A DNA stretch of 64,000 bases from positions 38,566,890 to 38,630,889 of the forward strand of contig JAVMKO010000003.1 of the NCBI GenBank assembly GCA_032164245.1, given 5' to 3'. The notes beneath the pieces are model-generated. The model worked only from the letters and a program-made list of their open reading frames with translations. It searched no databases and was not told where the DNA came from. The stretch comes from Sternotherus odoratus. Lineage: Eukaryota > Chordata > Testudines > Kinosternidae. The translations under genes and the position numbers were made by a program. Shown here one piece after another: positions 12,470-22,442 of this stretch (positions are counted from its first letter, which is position 1; every line of letters begins with the position of its first letter).

Positions 12470-13183
12470 CATCTATAATGTATTAGCAAAACAGATGCAA
12501 CATGCAATACTATACATTATTTTCCATGCAGAGGGAAAATCTTCTCTCTCAGATCTGTATGATTGATCTCAGATCTGATAGTCTGCTTTCCCTCAATATG
12601 CAGAACTCCCACTGATATCAATGGGAGTTCTGCACAGCTAGGGGGAGCAGAATATCAGAGATGAGATTCATCATGACCTAATTTAAGGATTTATCTAGTA
12701 CCAATAAATGACTGGATGCAGGAGATGTAGGGAAGTGTGTGTATGCACATAAGTCGGGGGGGGGGGGGGACATGCTTGTTGGGTGCAGAACACTTAGAAG
12801 CTCTAGAAAATGGAAGTATATATAGTCAGTATAGACTTAATCAATTGCATTTGTTAATGATTAAATATATATTCATCAGCTTTGTCCAAGAATTCAGTAC
12901 TCTTAAATTTCAGAAAATATTTTAAATTAGAAATTAACAAGACAAATTATTCAGGTCTAAATCCTGGCTCTAGGTTATAGTTAACAATACGGTATCTCCT
13001 TACTACCACTTTATCCAGCTACACAATGATCTGATCAATCTGCATGGTGGAACTAGGGGTTGCAGGCTGCTGTATTCACTCCCTGGTTGGCAGGAGGAGG
13101 GGTAAATGGAAGACAAGAAAAACATCTAACATAATGAGTTACTTGACTCCAAGCTGCCCTGTGTAAATTCTGGATTCAGTCTC
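12470..13183. other. No gene; short palindrome and poly-G tract
   Basis: Contains a near-palindrome at about 12602-12631 (AGAACTCCC ... GGGAGTTCT) built from the recurring TCAATGGGAGTT motif, and a run of G at about 12757-12769. Nothing coding is supported. Confidence 0.5.
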
Positions 13184-13191
13184 CACTTACA

Positions 13192-13421
13192 CATGGCCTG
13201 CCTTAGGGAAAATGGTGCCCTGGGCAAATTTTCTTTAAGTACTGTTCCCAAGCAGCGGGTGGCCACTCAGCAAGCAGAACAGCAGCAGGTGGAGTAGTGG
13301 TGCAGCAGATGTCCTGTTGCTTGGAGGAAGGAGAGAGGACACGTGTGAGTGCCTGTCTCCCACCCTGCACTTCTGCAGCCTCTTGACAATGGTATGTCAG
13401 CCACCTGCAAGGCCAGCCCTG
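13192..13421. mobile_element. Non-autonomous hAT MITE, 230 bp
   Basis: The left end CATGGCCTGCCTT and the complement of the right end, CAGGGCTGGCCTT, are imperfect terminal inverted repeats of the CAGGGCCGGC-type hAT family. The 8-bp flanks are CACTTACA (13184-13191) and CACTTACT (13422-13429), 7 of 8 identical, which is the hAT duplication length. It has no transposase coding and must have been moved in trans. Confidence 0.78.
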
Positions 13422-13749
13422 CACTTACTAACAGCTCCAGTTAATGTGCCACTGAAGTCCTACTTAAGTTCCATTTTGAGGGTTTAACTGGGACTTCAGT
13501 GGGGCATAAACTTTCTGCTGGTCCTCTGCATGGGTGAATTTAATCCATAACATGTCGTTCAGGAAGTGAATGAACAGCTAAGTAGTGGAATTACTTTAAT
13601 GAACCTCATAAGAAGTATATGGAATGCATATATAAACTTCTTTGTTCAGGCAACCATGCATTTCCTTGATTCATTTCTTAAACAAGCCATAAATGTTTAC
13701 CTTCTTAAATATTTCCTCAAATTAATTTCTTTAACCTAGTATGACATTT

Positions 13750-14260
13750 TGTGGCTCTCTTATCTGAACTCCATCCAATTTATCAGTACATTTCTTGTAA
13801 TATGGTGTCCAGTAACTGTCATAATATTTGAAGATGTAGGCTACTGCTTCCTTATTTTGTTACATGATGGTGCAGGCAATTCAGAACTGCAATGGCCTAT
13901 TTTACTGCCTTATCTCATTACAAACCCTAATTTGCAGCCCACAATTTCCTATTGGTCTCTTTTGGCATCAATGCATTTCAGGCTATTGCTTTCCACGCCA
14001 CAGATTACTCTCTCTTTTACATACAGATTACATATGTTTGTCCTGTTGTGGGAAACAGTCTTAAATTGCATTTTTCCAAGGTTAATCTCCTTTTAGTATT
14101 TTCTGACAAAGTTTATGTTCTCTCTAGGCCTTACATGTTATTTCTTTGCTACCCCACTTTAATATCACCTGCAAATCTACACCAGATACTGACATTAAAT
14201 TCAATGGGTACAAGATTGAATCCTAAACTAACATGTTTAGTTTGTCCTCTGAATCGTTGA
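13750..14260 (-). mobile_element. CR1-type LINE fragment, degraded, antisense
   Basis: On the plus strand the order TATCTGAACTCCATCCAATTT, TCTTGTAATATGGTGTCCAG, then CATAATATTTGAAGATGTAG follows the CR1 ORF2 3' segment read backwards (...FWxPQ...KLERVQRRA). This is the same order as in the better copies at 37.3-39.1 and 56.1-56.7 kb. It is too diverged for an intact frame. Boundaries are approximate. Confidence 0.6.
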
Positions 14261-17121
14261 GCATGTTAACACTAAAGAAAGATGTTAAATATGAGTAGTA
14301 GAGTGGATTGAAAACTTTCGAGCTCTTTGTTGCAGAAAAATTACTTTTAAAAATGATTTTTGGATAACCTATTTCCCCCCTATTTTTTAAAAATAAAAAT
14401 AAACATTTAATACCTGACATTGAACCACCAGTTAGTTTCAGTTTCTTAAATAGGTAATCTTTTTTCATGTGCTATTTATTCAGCTGGTAGGGGTCCCACT
14501 TCCTGTTATGTATTAGTGTGCCTTCCAGCATAGAGCATAGCTTAAAAATATAGTAAAACATATAGAATTGAGACCAATCATCACAAACAGGAAGCCCGGT
14601 ACAGTACATATTAATACATTAGGAAATTCCTAGCAATCAAACTCAATCTCAATACTGTAGCAGAGTCAATTTAATTACTATGAAACCGCATCACAACTTT
14701 TAAGTTACAGAAACATTACTGACCAAGAGAAGTGCGATTTTTCTTTATGACATGATACATTTGCTACTAAACATAGCACCAAATAAATACTGGCAAAGGA
14801 GTAATTTTGCAGGTCAAATATTTATAATCCAGTCTCCTTAAATATAAGTAGCAGCAAAAGGGTCAAACCAAGAACATATTCTTGCTTACTTCTCAGTCAT
14901 CTAGTTACATATAAATTTATTTCTAACCATTTGTAATTAAATCTATAGCTAGTAATCAGTTAAATATGTTTCTAAGACTCAATCATTTTCACATGATGGA
15001 CCAAATTTTTAAAAAACTAAATTTTTCACGTGGCTGCAAGCATACATATGATGCAGACAACCAATGATAACTTCCAGAGGGACCAATGCAGATGTCAAAT
15101 ATTTGCAACAAAGCCAGTTGTGAAAACCAATTAATGTAGGGTTAGTCACAACTATGGGTGAGGGGGAAATGGGAGCAGGGTGCAATATATTTTGTCTGAA
15201 GATATGCCCCAATGTTTTCATTTCACAGTTGAAGGTGAAGAATGCACATTCCATAGATGGTGCATGCAGACAGAATTAAGGAAAGGGAAGTCAAATCTCA
15301 GGAAGTTCCCCACTGTCCTATGGTTGAAAATAAGTGACTTCTGTCCAAAAAACATCTCCCTCTAGCTGCTAACAAGAGGGAGCTAGTCAGAAAAAAGTGC
15401 CAGATACTGAGTTAACAATCAAATGTCAACTACCTCCTGAAATAATTTAAGAAATCTCAATTTGATTCTTTGAACTTGCAAAACCCTATCATCGCACACC
15501 GCCCATGGAAGCTGCAAATGGATTGTTATGTCTGACACCAGCAGTTTCCATTCTATAGTTTGCTTGACAGCATGCTGTGAATATATGAACAAATAAATTT
15601 CATGTGTACGTTATGTGAGATGCATATGAAAGTACAGATCAGGACTGAGCCTCAGATTGTATACTTCTGCCACAAAGTTTACAAGAAGTTAGCCAGCATA
15701 TCCCTGGCAGTTAAAGAAAGTTGATATTTATTCATTTATGTATTTGTAATATAAAGGAAATGTATATAAAAGTAGTATAGATTTGACTCTCTTTTTATCA
15801 CTCCAGACATGATCCATAACAGTTTTGTATTTTATTGGGCCCACATCCTGATTTGGACCACATAATAATATTTATAACTTGTAGCTAAAAGCCCGTGCTG
15901 TCAGATGAGTGTGGTAGTTGGGCCAAGTAATCTACCATCTGTGCAATCTCCCTCAGATACCCATTGAAACTTCACATGCAAATAAGCAGTAGAGTAAGGG
16001 TAGGGACTGGCTGAATCCCCTCTGATTTGTAAAGTCAAAATGGCTGAGAATTTAATTTGACAGTAACCTAATGATGACTGAACCTGATACTCTGAGCAGC
16101 CTGTAGCTGTTTTTATCTCTTCTCACAGACTCGACAGACATTCTAAACTTCAGAGTGACACACAGGGACAGCCCTGGAATTATTATATAGATAATTAACA
16201 ATTATAATGTACCACAATCCTTTAAATGAAAATATTACTAGAAGATCCTTCCCTCAGCAACAAAAACAGCAGTTGATGTCTATGAAATGCTATAAGCCGC
16301 AGGATCAATTTGGATTTGGTTTTGAAAATCAACTGACAGTTTCAGTTATTGCAGACATTAGATATCTGTTACCCAATTGAGAGAACTGCAGGCCCTTGGG
16401 CCTACACTAGGAAAATACCCACAGTTTAATTAATGCTCTCCCATTTACTACTCTGATATACCACTTGTTTCTTTTCTGCACAGAAAGGTCAAGTATTATA
16501 TCTGTAAATCTGCATATAGATTGGTGGAGGGACGGGTGGGGTATGCAAAGTATGCTCTGATTTGCATTGTTGATTAATGCAGGAGCTAAGGGCTTATTCA
16601 GTTTCAGTTGGTGATGATGCATTCTTTACAGATTTAGGCAATTTGAGTACATTTGTCTAATTCCTTCATTATCTTCCTCAGCCAGAACTCAGATAGTACT
16701 CATGAGAGTGGTTTCTGATCTAAAGACCACTGCAGTGTGCAAACAAATATTTGGCAAATCCACTTACATTCCTGGCACTAGTACAATCAGGGATTTAACA
16801 GCAAATAACATTGCTGTGTTGACTGGAAGCAGGACAGTGTGGTTATAGTTAGTAGCTATTAGTGTCATCACTCCTAGTTCAACATCTCACCTTAATCTAC
16901 TCTTCTCTGATTGCCAGCAAAAGCACTGTGGGCTCTTAAAAGACCTTTATCTGCATATCATATAGTGTATGTCAGAGCCTTGACCCTTGAAGTATCTGAT
17001 GGCTGTTTCTCCCTTGATTGGCTGATGTAAATAGAGAGCCTGTGGAGGAGGTTATTAGATTATTTGGCCAGATGAGATGGCAGCAAGTGAGCAACCTCTC
17101 CATATCCAACCAGTGATGAGG
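14261..17121. other. Long AT-rich stretch, no gene recognised
   Basis: Frames are short and lack motifs, including 15009-15254 (-), 15180-15365 (+) and 16407-16622 (-). I see no transposon ends or RNA genes. Confidence 0.45.
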
Positions 17122-17123
17122 TA

Positions 17124-17420
17124 CAGTAGACTCTCGATTATCCAGGATTGGATTAACCAGGTTGTGGATTAACCAGGATGTTAAAAAAAATATGTGTAAC
17201 TCGCAGGGCCGGCTTTGGCTTTGCTGCTGCCCCAAGCACACACACAAAAACCCACGAGGGCACAGGGCAGCCAGTGAACCAACACCCCCTCCCCCTGGTG
17301 CAGGGTGGCTGGTGAACCAACCCCCACTCCCCATATTTCCTATGGATGGTGATTATCCAGGATTTTATTAACCAGAATTATTTTTTCCCTATCATCCTGG
17401 ATAATCAAGAGTCTCTACTG
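17124..17420. mobile_element. pogo/Tigger-type MITE, 297 bp
   Basis: The left end CAGTAGACTCTCGATTATCC and the complement of the right end, CAGTAGAGACTCTTGATTAT, form terminal inverted repeats of the Tc1/mariner pogo-Tigger kind. TA flanks both sides (17122-17123 and 17421-17422), the family's target duplication. The inside is not transposase. It includes a GC-rich piece starting CAGGGCCGGCTTTGGC (from about 17205), which looks like part of a hAT MITE inserted within it. Confidence 0.85.
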
Positions 17421-17422
17421 TA

Positions 17423-17674
17423 TTTACACACCACCACAAGTGCCTGAGCAATGATGTGGCATGAAAGAGTCTGACTGAGGAGAAAGAAGGTGCTCAGAAT
17501 TAAGGGATTAAGGGCACAGCTCTGGCTTTCTGACAGAGGCAGGTTTATATTAGACAGACCATCTCACAGATTGCAGAGCTGTTTGAAAAAAGGCAGAGTC
17601 AATAGCTCACAGACTTGGGAATGCCTGGGCACTGTGATATATATGCAAAAGACATTACAACTTGTCACTTGTGA
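17423..17674. other. Short spacer between two DNA transposons
   Basis: No feature is recognised. The 214-codon frame that starts at 17490 here runs on into the GC-rich hAT element and is rejected as a gene. Confidence 0.4.
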
Positions 17675-17682
17675 CATACAGG
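17675..17682. repeat. 8-bp target duplication CATACAGG (left)
   Basis: Identical to 18331-18338 and flanks the hAT element precisely. Confidence 0.9.
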
Positions 17683-18330
17683 CAGGGCCGGCGACAGGGG
17701 GGGGGACTACGGGTACAGCTGTACCGGGACCCGGACTTAAGGGGGGCCCAGTACACAGCTGTACCCGGGATGTCGCTGGGTCTGCCGCCTGGCGCTGCGC
17801 TCCACCCGCGGCGCCCAGCTCCGCCACCTGCTCCGGCTCGGGGCGCGTCTGGCTCGCCGGCGGCGAAGGGGGCAGGGCTGCGCTGGATGCTCAGCACGAG
17901 AAGAGGGGCCGGCTGACCGCACAGCATCCCTGTGAAAGCAGGAGCGAGCCCGAGCTGCAGGCGGGGGGTGCCGGGGCAGGAGCAGGGGCAGCGGGGCGCC
18001 AGGCACCTGCCTCCCTCCCTCCCATTAACCCTTCGACATCCCGGCCCCAGCGCCCAGCCCCCTCGTGTCCAACACCCCGGGGACAAAACAGCGACCCCCC
18101 GCACCACAGCCCGGGCAGGGCGGCTTTTCCCTGACTGCCTGACGGCATGGGTGGGGAGGGGAGGAGGTTAGGCTGGGGGAGGAGATTAGGTTGGGTGGGC
18201 CGGGTCAGGCAGGGGGAGGAGGAGATTAGGTTGGGGGGGGAGATTGGGGGGCGTGGGGGCCCAAACGATATGAGTAGGGGCCCCCCAACGATCAGAGTAG
18301 GGGGCCCCAAAATTTCTGTCACAGGCCCTG
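17683..18330. mobile_element. Non-autonomous hAT element, 648 bp, GC-rich
   Basis: It begins CAGGGCCGGCGACAG. The complement of its end is CAGGGCCTGTGACAG, giving clear terminal inverted repeats, and it is flanked by perfect CATACAGG duplications. The interior is strongly GC-rich with G-runs, for example 18140-18260. Overlapping open frames of 80-214 codons exist on both strands, but none shows a transposase or other domain. They are proline/arginine/glycine-rich, as expected of chance frames in GC-rich DNA. The perfect duplication suggests a comparatively recent insertion for this window. Confidence 0.9.
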
Positions 18331-18338
18331 CATACAGG
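18331..18338. repeat. 8-bp target duplication CATACAGG (right)
   Basis: Exact copy of 17675-17682. Confidence 0.9.
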
Positions 18339-18362
18339 GTGCAATCCAGACCAGCGCGGGGC

Positions 18363-19365
18363 TGTGTCACACCTGCCCTGCAATCTTGGTTGCCTTGCAA
18401 TACCATGCTGGTAGTCGCTCCCACATGGGACACTCACAAACAGCCTTTCAGAATGCAAGTCACACCCTGAGTGTCTTTGTGTAATTGCAACCTGCCAGTT
18501 ACACTCATGCTCTCACCAGCCTGGGTTATACTACAGGGTGACCCCAATACATTCCCAGTCCTGGATTTCCCCCCAGAAATGTATGTCTTGCACAGCCCAT
18601 CACTCTCCTGGATAGTCCAAATATATTAAGTTTTGTGTCCCTGTAAGGGATAACACAATTTGTTACCTTAAATAGAGTTACCCAGAGACTTTAATTTAAA
18701 CACACAGGATTAGATAAAACAATAAAACAAGAGCATTAATTACAGAGAGAGATTTTAAGTGAGTTTAGGCAATAAGGCATACAAGTCAGAAATGATTACC
18801 AGAAAAATAAACGTAAAATTATTTCTATTGCTTAATTTACACTATATTAGATTTAAAATAAAGTTTTTCACTACGTTTCCAATGGTGTTCCTGACCAAAT
18901 GTCCTAACAGCAGTTTAGCAGCAGCTCCTAGTACGGACAGAGCTCCACCAAAAACAATCTCAGCCCCTCTCCAAAATGGAACCCACCGCATGGTCTCCCT
19001 GCACCCCTCGGGAGAGGAAGTCTCTCTCTCTTATCCAAGGAATTACGGCAATGAAGTCTCCAAGGCTGGATTGCAGCACTCAGGATCTTCCCCACTAGAA
19101 CTCTCCCAATTAAGTTCAGAGGCCCTTTTAGGAAAGAGTGCCTACAACTGGTTTAGCACTCCCCAGACTTATCTGTGAAATGTGCTTCAATCATAATTTC
19201 AGCTTATGTCATAACTTGACACATAATTTTGCTATATGCATTTTACCATGATATCTCTGATCAATAAGTCATGAATTTTCATGTGTTATCTCAGAAGGCA
19301 TGCCTTATTCAATGCATATTACAATAGTGTGTTATGGTGTGAATAGAGGGGTACATTCTGTCACA
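18363..19365 (-). mobile_element. Possible solo LTR (tentative), about 1.0 kb
   Basis: The block starts TGTGTCACACC and ends ACATTCTGTCACA, so it has TG...CA ends and the complement of the end begins TGTGACAGAATG. The flanking 4-bp sequences GGGC and GCGC differ by one base. The middle has the A-rich ACAATAAAACAAGAGC and AGAGAGAGATTTTAAG stretches common around R/U5 of turtle LTRs read antisense. No internal retroviral coding is seen. The ends and even the class are uncertain; it may be another type of interspersed repeat. A 139-codon frame at 18759-19178 (+) has no recognised motif. Confidence 0.4.
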
Positions 19366-19599
19366 GCGCTACCACAGCTTTTCTCAAAATCCTTGAGGAG
19401 ATCCTGGAGGAGCCATCACTCATACCCCTGATAAACTAACCAGTGCATCAGTATGGACTGGAGGGATGTACAGGGCATCCCAGGGTGATGCCAAAACTAA
19501 TTATTGCTTTGTCACAAGAGGAGGGGATTGGGAGATGTTTGTGCCAGTAGCCAAGTACAGGGAAAGAAGACAGAAATTAAAATGATTGGTTTTTTTCTC

Positions 19600-19888
19600 T
19601 TTTATTTGGAATGTGTGAGGCCCTGAGTGGCTTTGCCAGACATTTTATTCCTTACTCAGCTAACTTTTTGGTGTTACATTTTGGAATGTGAGTCCTGTAC
19701 TGGAACTGATGTCTGATTTGTGTCCATTTATCCTTTTTCGTAGGGACTGTCCAGTTTGGCCGATGTACATAGCAGAGGGACATTGGTGGCGTATAATGGC
19801 ATATATGACATTGGTAGATGTGCAGGTGAATGAACCAGTGATGGTGTGACTGATCTGGTTAGGTCCTGTGATCTGGTTAGGTCCTGGT
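19600..19888 (-). mobile_element. Penelope-like element fragment encoding a GIY-YIG endonuclease piece
   Basis: The minus strand encodes TNVIYAIIRHQC, then MYIGQTGQSLRKRINGHKSD. The IY...YIGQTG...LR.R...H order is the GIY-YIG endonuclease module that Penelope-like retroelements carry after their reverse transcriptase. Only this module survives; the reverse transcriptase is absent. A segment of about 47 bases (19707-19752) recurs inverted at 21248-21294, so the two fragments stand head to head around a DNA transposon composite. The PLE clade (for example Neptune) cannot be fixed from this piece. Confidence 0.78.
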
Positions 19889-19964
19889 ACAGTAAAACCC
19901 CGATTTAACGGACTTCGGATGCAACGGACAAAATTTCCGAAACATCCCAAATCAGTTTTTCGCG

Positions 19965-20555
19965 GGCTGGCTGCCGACTCCCGGCTGCCGCCCGGGTCCC
20001 GGCAGCGGGCGGGCTGGCTGCCGGCTGCCGCCCGGGTCCCGGCAGCGGGCGGGCTGGCTGGCTGCTAGCTCCCGCCAGGGTCCCATCTGTGGGCGGGCTG
20101 CCGGCTCCTGGCTCCCACCTGTAGGCGGGCTGGCTGCCAGCTCCCACCTGCAGGCGGGCTGCTGGCTCCCGCCTGCAGGCAGGCTGGCTGGCTGCCGGGT
20201 CCCGCCTGCGGGCGGGCTGCCGGGTCCCAGCTCCTGCCAGGCTGGCAGCTCCCGGCTCCCGCCTGAGGGAGGGCTGGCTCCCGCCTGTGGGCGGGCTGGC
20301 TGGCTGCCGGGTCCCGCCTGCGGGAGGGCTGGCTCCCGCCTGCAGGCGGGATGGCTGGCTGCCGGGTCCCGGCAGCGGGAGGGTTCACTGCCAGCTCCTG
20401 GCTGCCGCCTGGGTCCCGGCAGCGGGAGGGCTGCCGGCTCCCGGCTCCCGCCCGAGTCCCAGCAGCCGGGACCTGGGCGGGCTGGCTGCCGGGTCCTGGC
20501 TGCCCCCCGGGTCCCGGCTGCTGGGACCCGGGCGGGCTGACTCCCGGCTCCCGGC
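19965..20555. repeat. GC-rich minisatellite inside the pogo-like MITE
   Basis: Imperfect units built on GGCTGGCTGCCGG, CCCGGGTCCCGGCAGCGGGC and CCGCCTGCAGGCGGGC recur throughout. The best pair, CCGGCTGCCGCCCGGGTCCC, is at 19981 and 20021 (period 40), with later units irregular. The reverse complement of the same motif forms a 47-bp array in the related element at 32418-32580. Long frames on both strands here (for example 20065-20622 minus, 185 codons of Pro/Gly/Ser/Ala) are repeat artefacts. Confidence 0.85.
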
Positions 20556-20572
20556 TTCCATGATAGTTTAAA

Positions 20573-21044
20573 CAGGGGTTCTCAAAGTGGGGGGTCGCGG
20601 GCCACTTTTGTGGGGGTCGCAAGCCCCCACCGCAGCAACTCCCTGCTGCGGGATCCCCAGGGAGCGCGGCTCAAGCCGCGCTCCCCAGGTGGCAGCTGGA
20701 GCCCTGGGCGGGGGCTGGAGCCCCGGGGAGCGCGGAGGATGGATCCCCGGGCGGCGGCTTGAGCCGTGCTCCCCGGGCGGTGGCTGGAGCCCCGAGCCCC
20801 GGCTGCCAGCGGGGACCGGGGCCAGGGCTCAGCTGGCAGCCCGCCCGCAGTGTGGACTGGGGGCCGGGGCGCACCAGGCAGCCCGTCCATGGCGGGGAGT
20901 GGGGCGCAGGGGGGTCCCGGCATGGTTTTTTTGTTTTGTTTTGTTTTGTTTTAAAAAAAATCGGCGGCTTTTCGGCGGAGGGGTCGCGCCCCCCCGCCGG
21001 AGCACAAAAAGGGGTCGCGGTCTCAACAAGTTTGAGAACCGCCG
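20573..21044. mobile_element. Non-autonomous hAT MITE nested in the minisatellite
   Basis: The left end CAGGGGTTCTCAAAG and the complement of the right end, CGGCGGTTCTCAAAC, match the CAGNGGTTCTCAAA terminal repeats of hAT elements. Adjacent 8-bp flanks, AGTTTAAA and GTTTAACA, share the core GTTTAA, so the duplication is probably decayed or shifted by one base. It includes a CCCCGGGCGGCGGCT-like repeated segment and a (GTTTT)n tract at about 20928-20952. It has no transposase. Confidence 0.72.
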
Positions 21045-21072
21045 GTTTAACATGATAGTTAAAAGTACAGTA

Positions 21073-21216
21073 CAGTAAAACCTCGATATAACGGACTAAT
21101 TCGGGCGGGCTGCTGCTCCGACAGCTGGGGTTTTTTTATTATTATTAAATAACGGACTTTTGGCTTTAACGGACACCCCCTCGCCCGAATTAGTCTGTTA
21201 TATCGAGGTTTTACTC
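21073..21216. mobile_element. Short 144-bp pogo-like MITE or internal-deletion derivative
   Basis: From TA at 21071 the sequence CAGTAAAACCTCGATATAAC starts a terminal repeat whose inverted partner ends at 21216. About 35 bases of each arm pair, including GACTAATTCGGGCG. It can be read as a complete tiny element inserted beside the larger one, or as the right end of the larger element with a duplicated terminus. Confidence 0.6.
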
Positions 21217-21218
21217 TA

Positions 21219-21795
21219 TAGATATGTGGGCAGAATATATAGACACTGGACAGTTCCTACGAAAAAGGATAAATGGACACAAATCAGACATCAGGAATGG
21301 CAATATACAAAAACCTGTAGGAGAACACTTCAACCTGCCTGGACACAATTACAGATTTAAAAGTCACCATATTGCAGCAAAAAAACTTCAAGACCAGACT
21401 GCAAAGAGAAACTGCAGAGCTGCAATTCATTTTCAAATCTGATACAATCAATCTGGGATTGAACAAAGATCTTGAATGGCTTGCTAATTACAAAAACAGC
21501 TTCTCCTCTCTCCGAGTTCATACCTCCAATTCAGCTGCTAGAGGAATACCTCACCCTCCCTGATTTGAGATAACAAGCTGGTTCAGGCTGATTGGACTAA
21601 CTTGTTACCTCCTACCTGGTTCTTGCCTACTTATCTATACCTGCCCTTGGACACTTCCACTGCTTGCATCCGACGAAGTGGGTATTAGCCCACGAAAGCT
21701 TATGCTTCAGTACTTTAGTTAGTCTTTAAGGTGCCACAGGACTATTTGTTACCTCTGCTATTCCAGACTAACACGGCTACCTCTCTGATCTTGGA
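21219..21795 (+). mobile_element. Penelope-like element 3' portion (GIY-YIG end plus 3' tail)
   Basis: Reading plus, the sequence encodes FLRKRINGHKSDIRNGNIQK, then [13 protein letters not shown], then a frameshifted region matching the C-terminal part of Penelope-like polyproteins. After the stop come GAAGTGGGTATTAGCC, CACGAAAGCTTATGCT, AGTCTTTAAGGTGCCAC and GACTAACACGGCTACC, the 3' tail common to these elements. It begins within the endonuclease module, so it is 5'-truncated. The matching inverted piece is at 19600-19888. Confidence 0.82.
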
Positions 21796-22165
21796 ATGAC
21801 TGTTGGTGCTGCTTTTAATTGAAGAATTTTCATTCTGCTACTGCACTGCAGCTTTATATTAATTTTGAGGTCTACACAGCAGCCAGTGACTTTTTACTAC
21901 TGTGGCAGACACACTGTAATGTCCTTTCAAATACAGACATTAATTGTGACAGCTATTTGGGGTTCTCTTGCAGCCCCTTTTTCTCCAGAATCTAGAAGCT
22001 GTCCGAAATGCAAAGGTTTTGGCACTACTCACACTTCAGCAATTGTGCATAACTAGTCTATTCCTGGTATTTCTAGCATGCAAACCTGAGACATTGAAAT
22101 AATCTGGAAAGTGACTTTCAGAATCACGATCACTGTAGTCCTCTTGGTCTCACTTCCATCTCCAG
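21796..22165. other. No gene recognised
   Basis: Ordinary AT-rich sequence with no supported feature. Confidence 0.4.
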
Positions 22166-22442
22166 CAGGTGGATGTAACCTCTCTCTCACCACTATGCTG
22201 AATGAAATACAACTGGCTAGAATTATACCACACCCATTTTGTGTGTGGATGGATGGTGTAAAGTAGTGTGGCTCCAGTTACCTAATTTCTAGATGCCAAA
22301 AATTATTTCTATGATGGCATCTTGAATTCAGATATCTGGAGGCACACTATTTTACACATCCCCATGCCCAAAGCATGTGATGTAATTCTAGCAGGTTGTA
22401 TTTCATTCGGCATAGGTGTGAGAGAGAGGTTACATACACCTG
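22166..22442. mobile_element. Hairpin MITE: 277-bp near-complete palindrome
   Basis: The left end CAGGTGGATGTAACCTCTCT and the complement of the right end, CAGGTGTATGTAACCTCTCT, start two arms of about 130 bases that pair at roughly 80% through to a short centre near 22300-22313. Shared inner landmarks are GAATGAAATACAAC, GCTAGAATTA, GTGTAAA-TAGTGTG and AGATGCC. There is no coding. No obvious target duplication is seen, so the superfamily is unknown. A foldback element or MITE is the best description. Confidence 0.82.

Larger units (their letters stand above)
19890..21216. mobile_element. pogo/Tigger-like MITE expanded by a GC-rich minisatellite, with nested insertions
   Basis: The left end CAGTAAAACCCCGATTTAAC follows TA, and the right end (complement GAGTAAAACCTCGATAT) precedes TA. 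The left 50 bases (with CTTCGGATGCAACGGAC) match the right end of the copy at 32269-32718, and the right 110 bases (with AATAACGGAC and CGCCCGAATTAGTC) match its left end. This is therefore the same family in opposite orientation. The interior contains a GC-rich tandem region (about 19965-20555), a hAT MITE (20573-21044) and an internal second left-type terminus at 21073. Host sequence is not interrupted elsewhere. No transposase is present. Confidence 0.75.

Noticed and set aside
17490..18134. Longest open frame (214 codons, plus) as a gene
   Set aside because: Most of it lies in a GC-rich non-autonomous hAT element with perfect target duplications. Frames of comparable length overlap it on both strands and no domain is visible.
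17891..18433. 180-codon minus-strand frame as a gene
   Set aside because: Extends from flanking sequence into the same GC-rich hAT element, crossing its terminus and target duplication. Proline-rich composition follows from G-runs on the plus strand.
19660..19950. Functional GIY-YIG endonuclease gene
   Set aside because: The motif is real, but only the module fragment of a Penelope-like element remains, and its upstream part is cut by a pogo-like MITE at 19888.
20065..20622. 185-codon minus-strand frame, Pro/Gly/Ser-rich, resembling a low-complexity structural protein
   Set aside because: It is the translation of a GC-rich minisatellite. The other strand is equally open, so it is a composition artefact.
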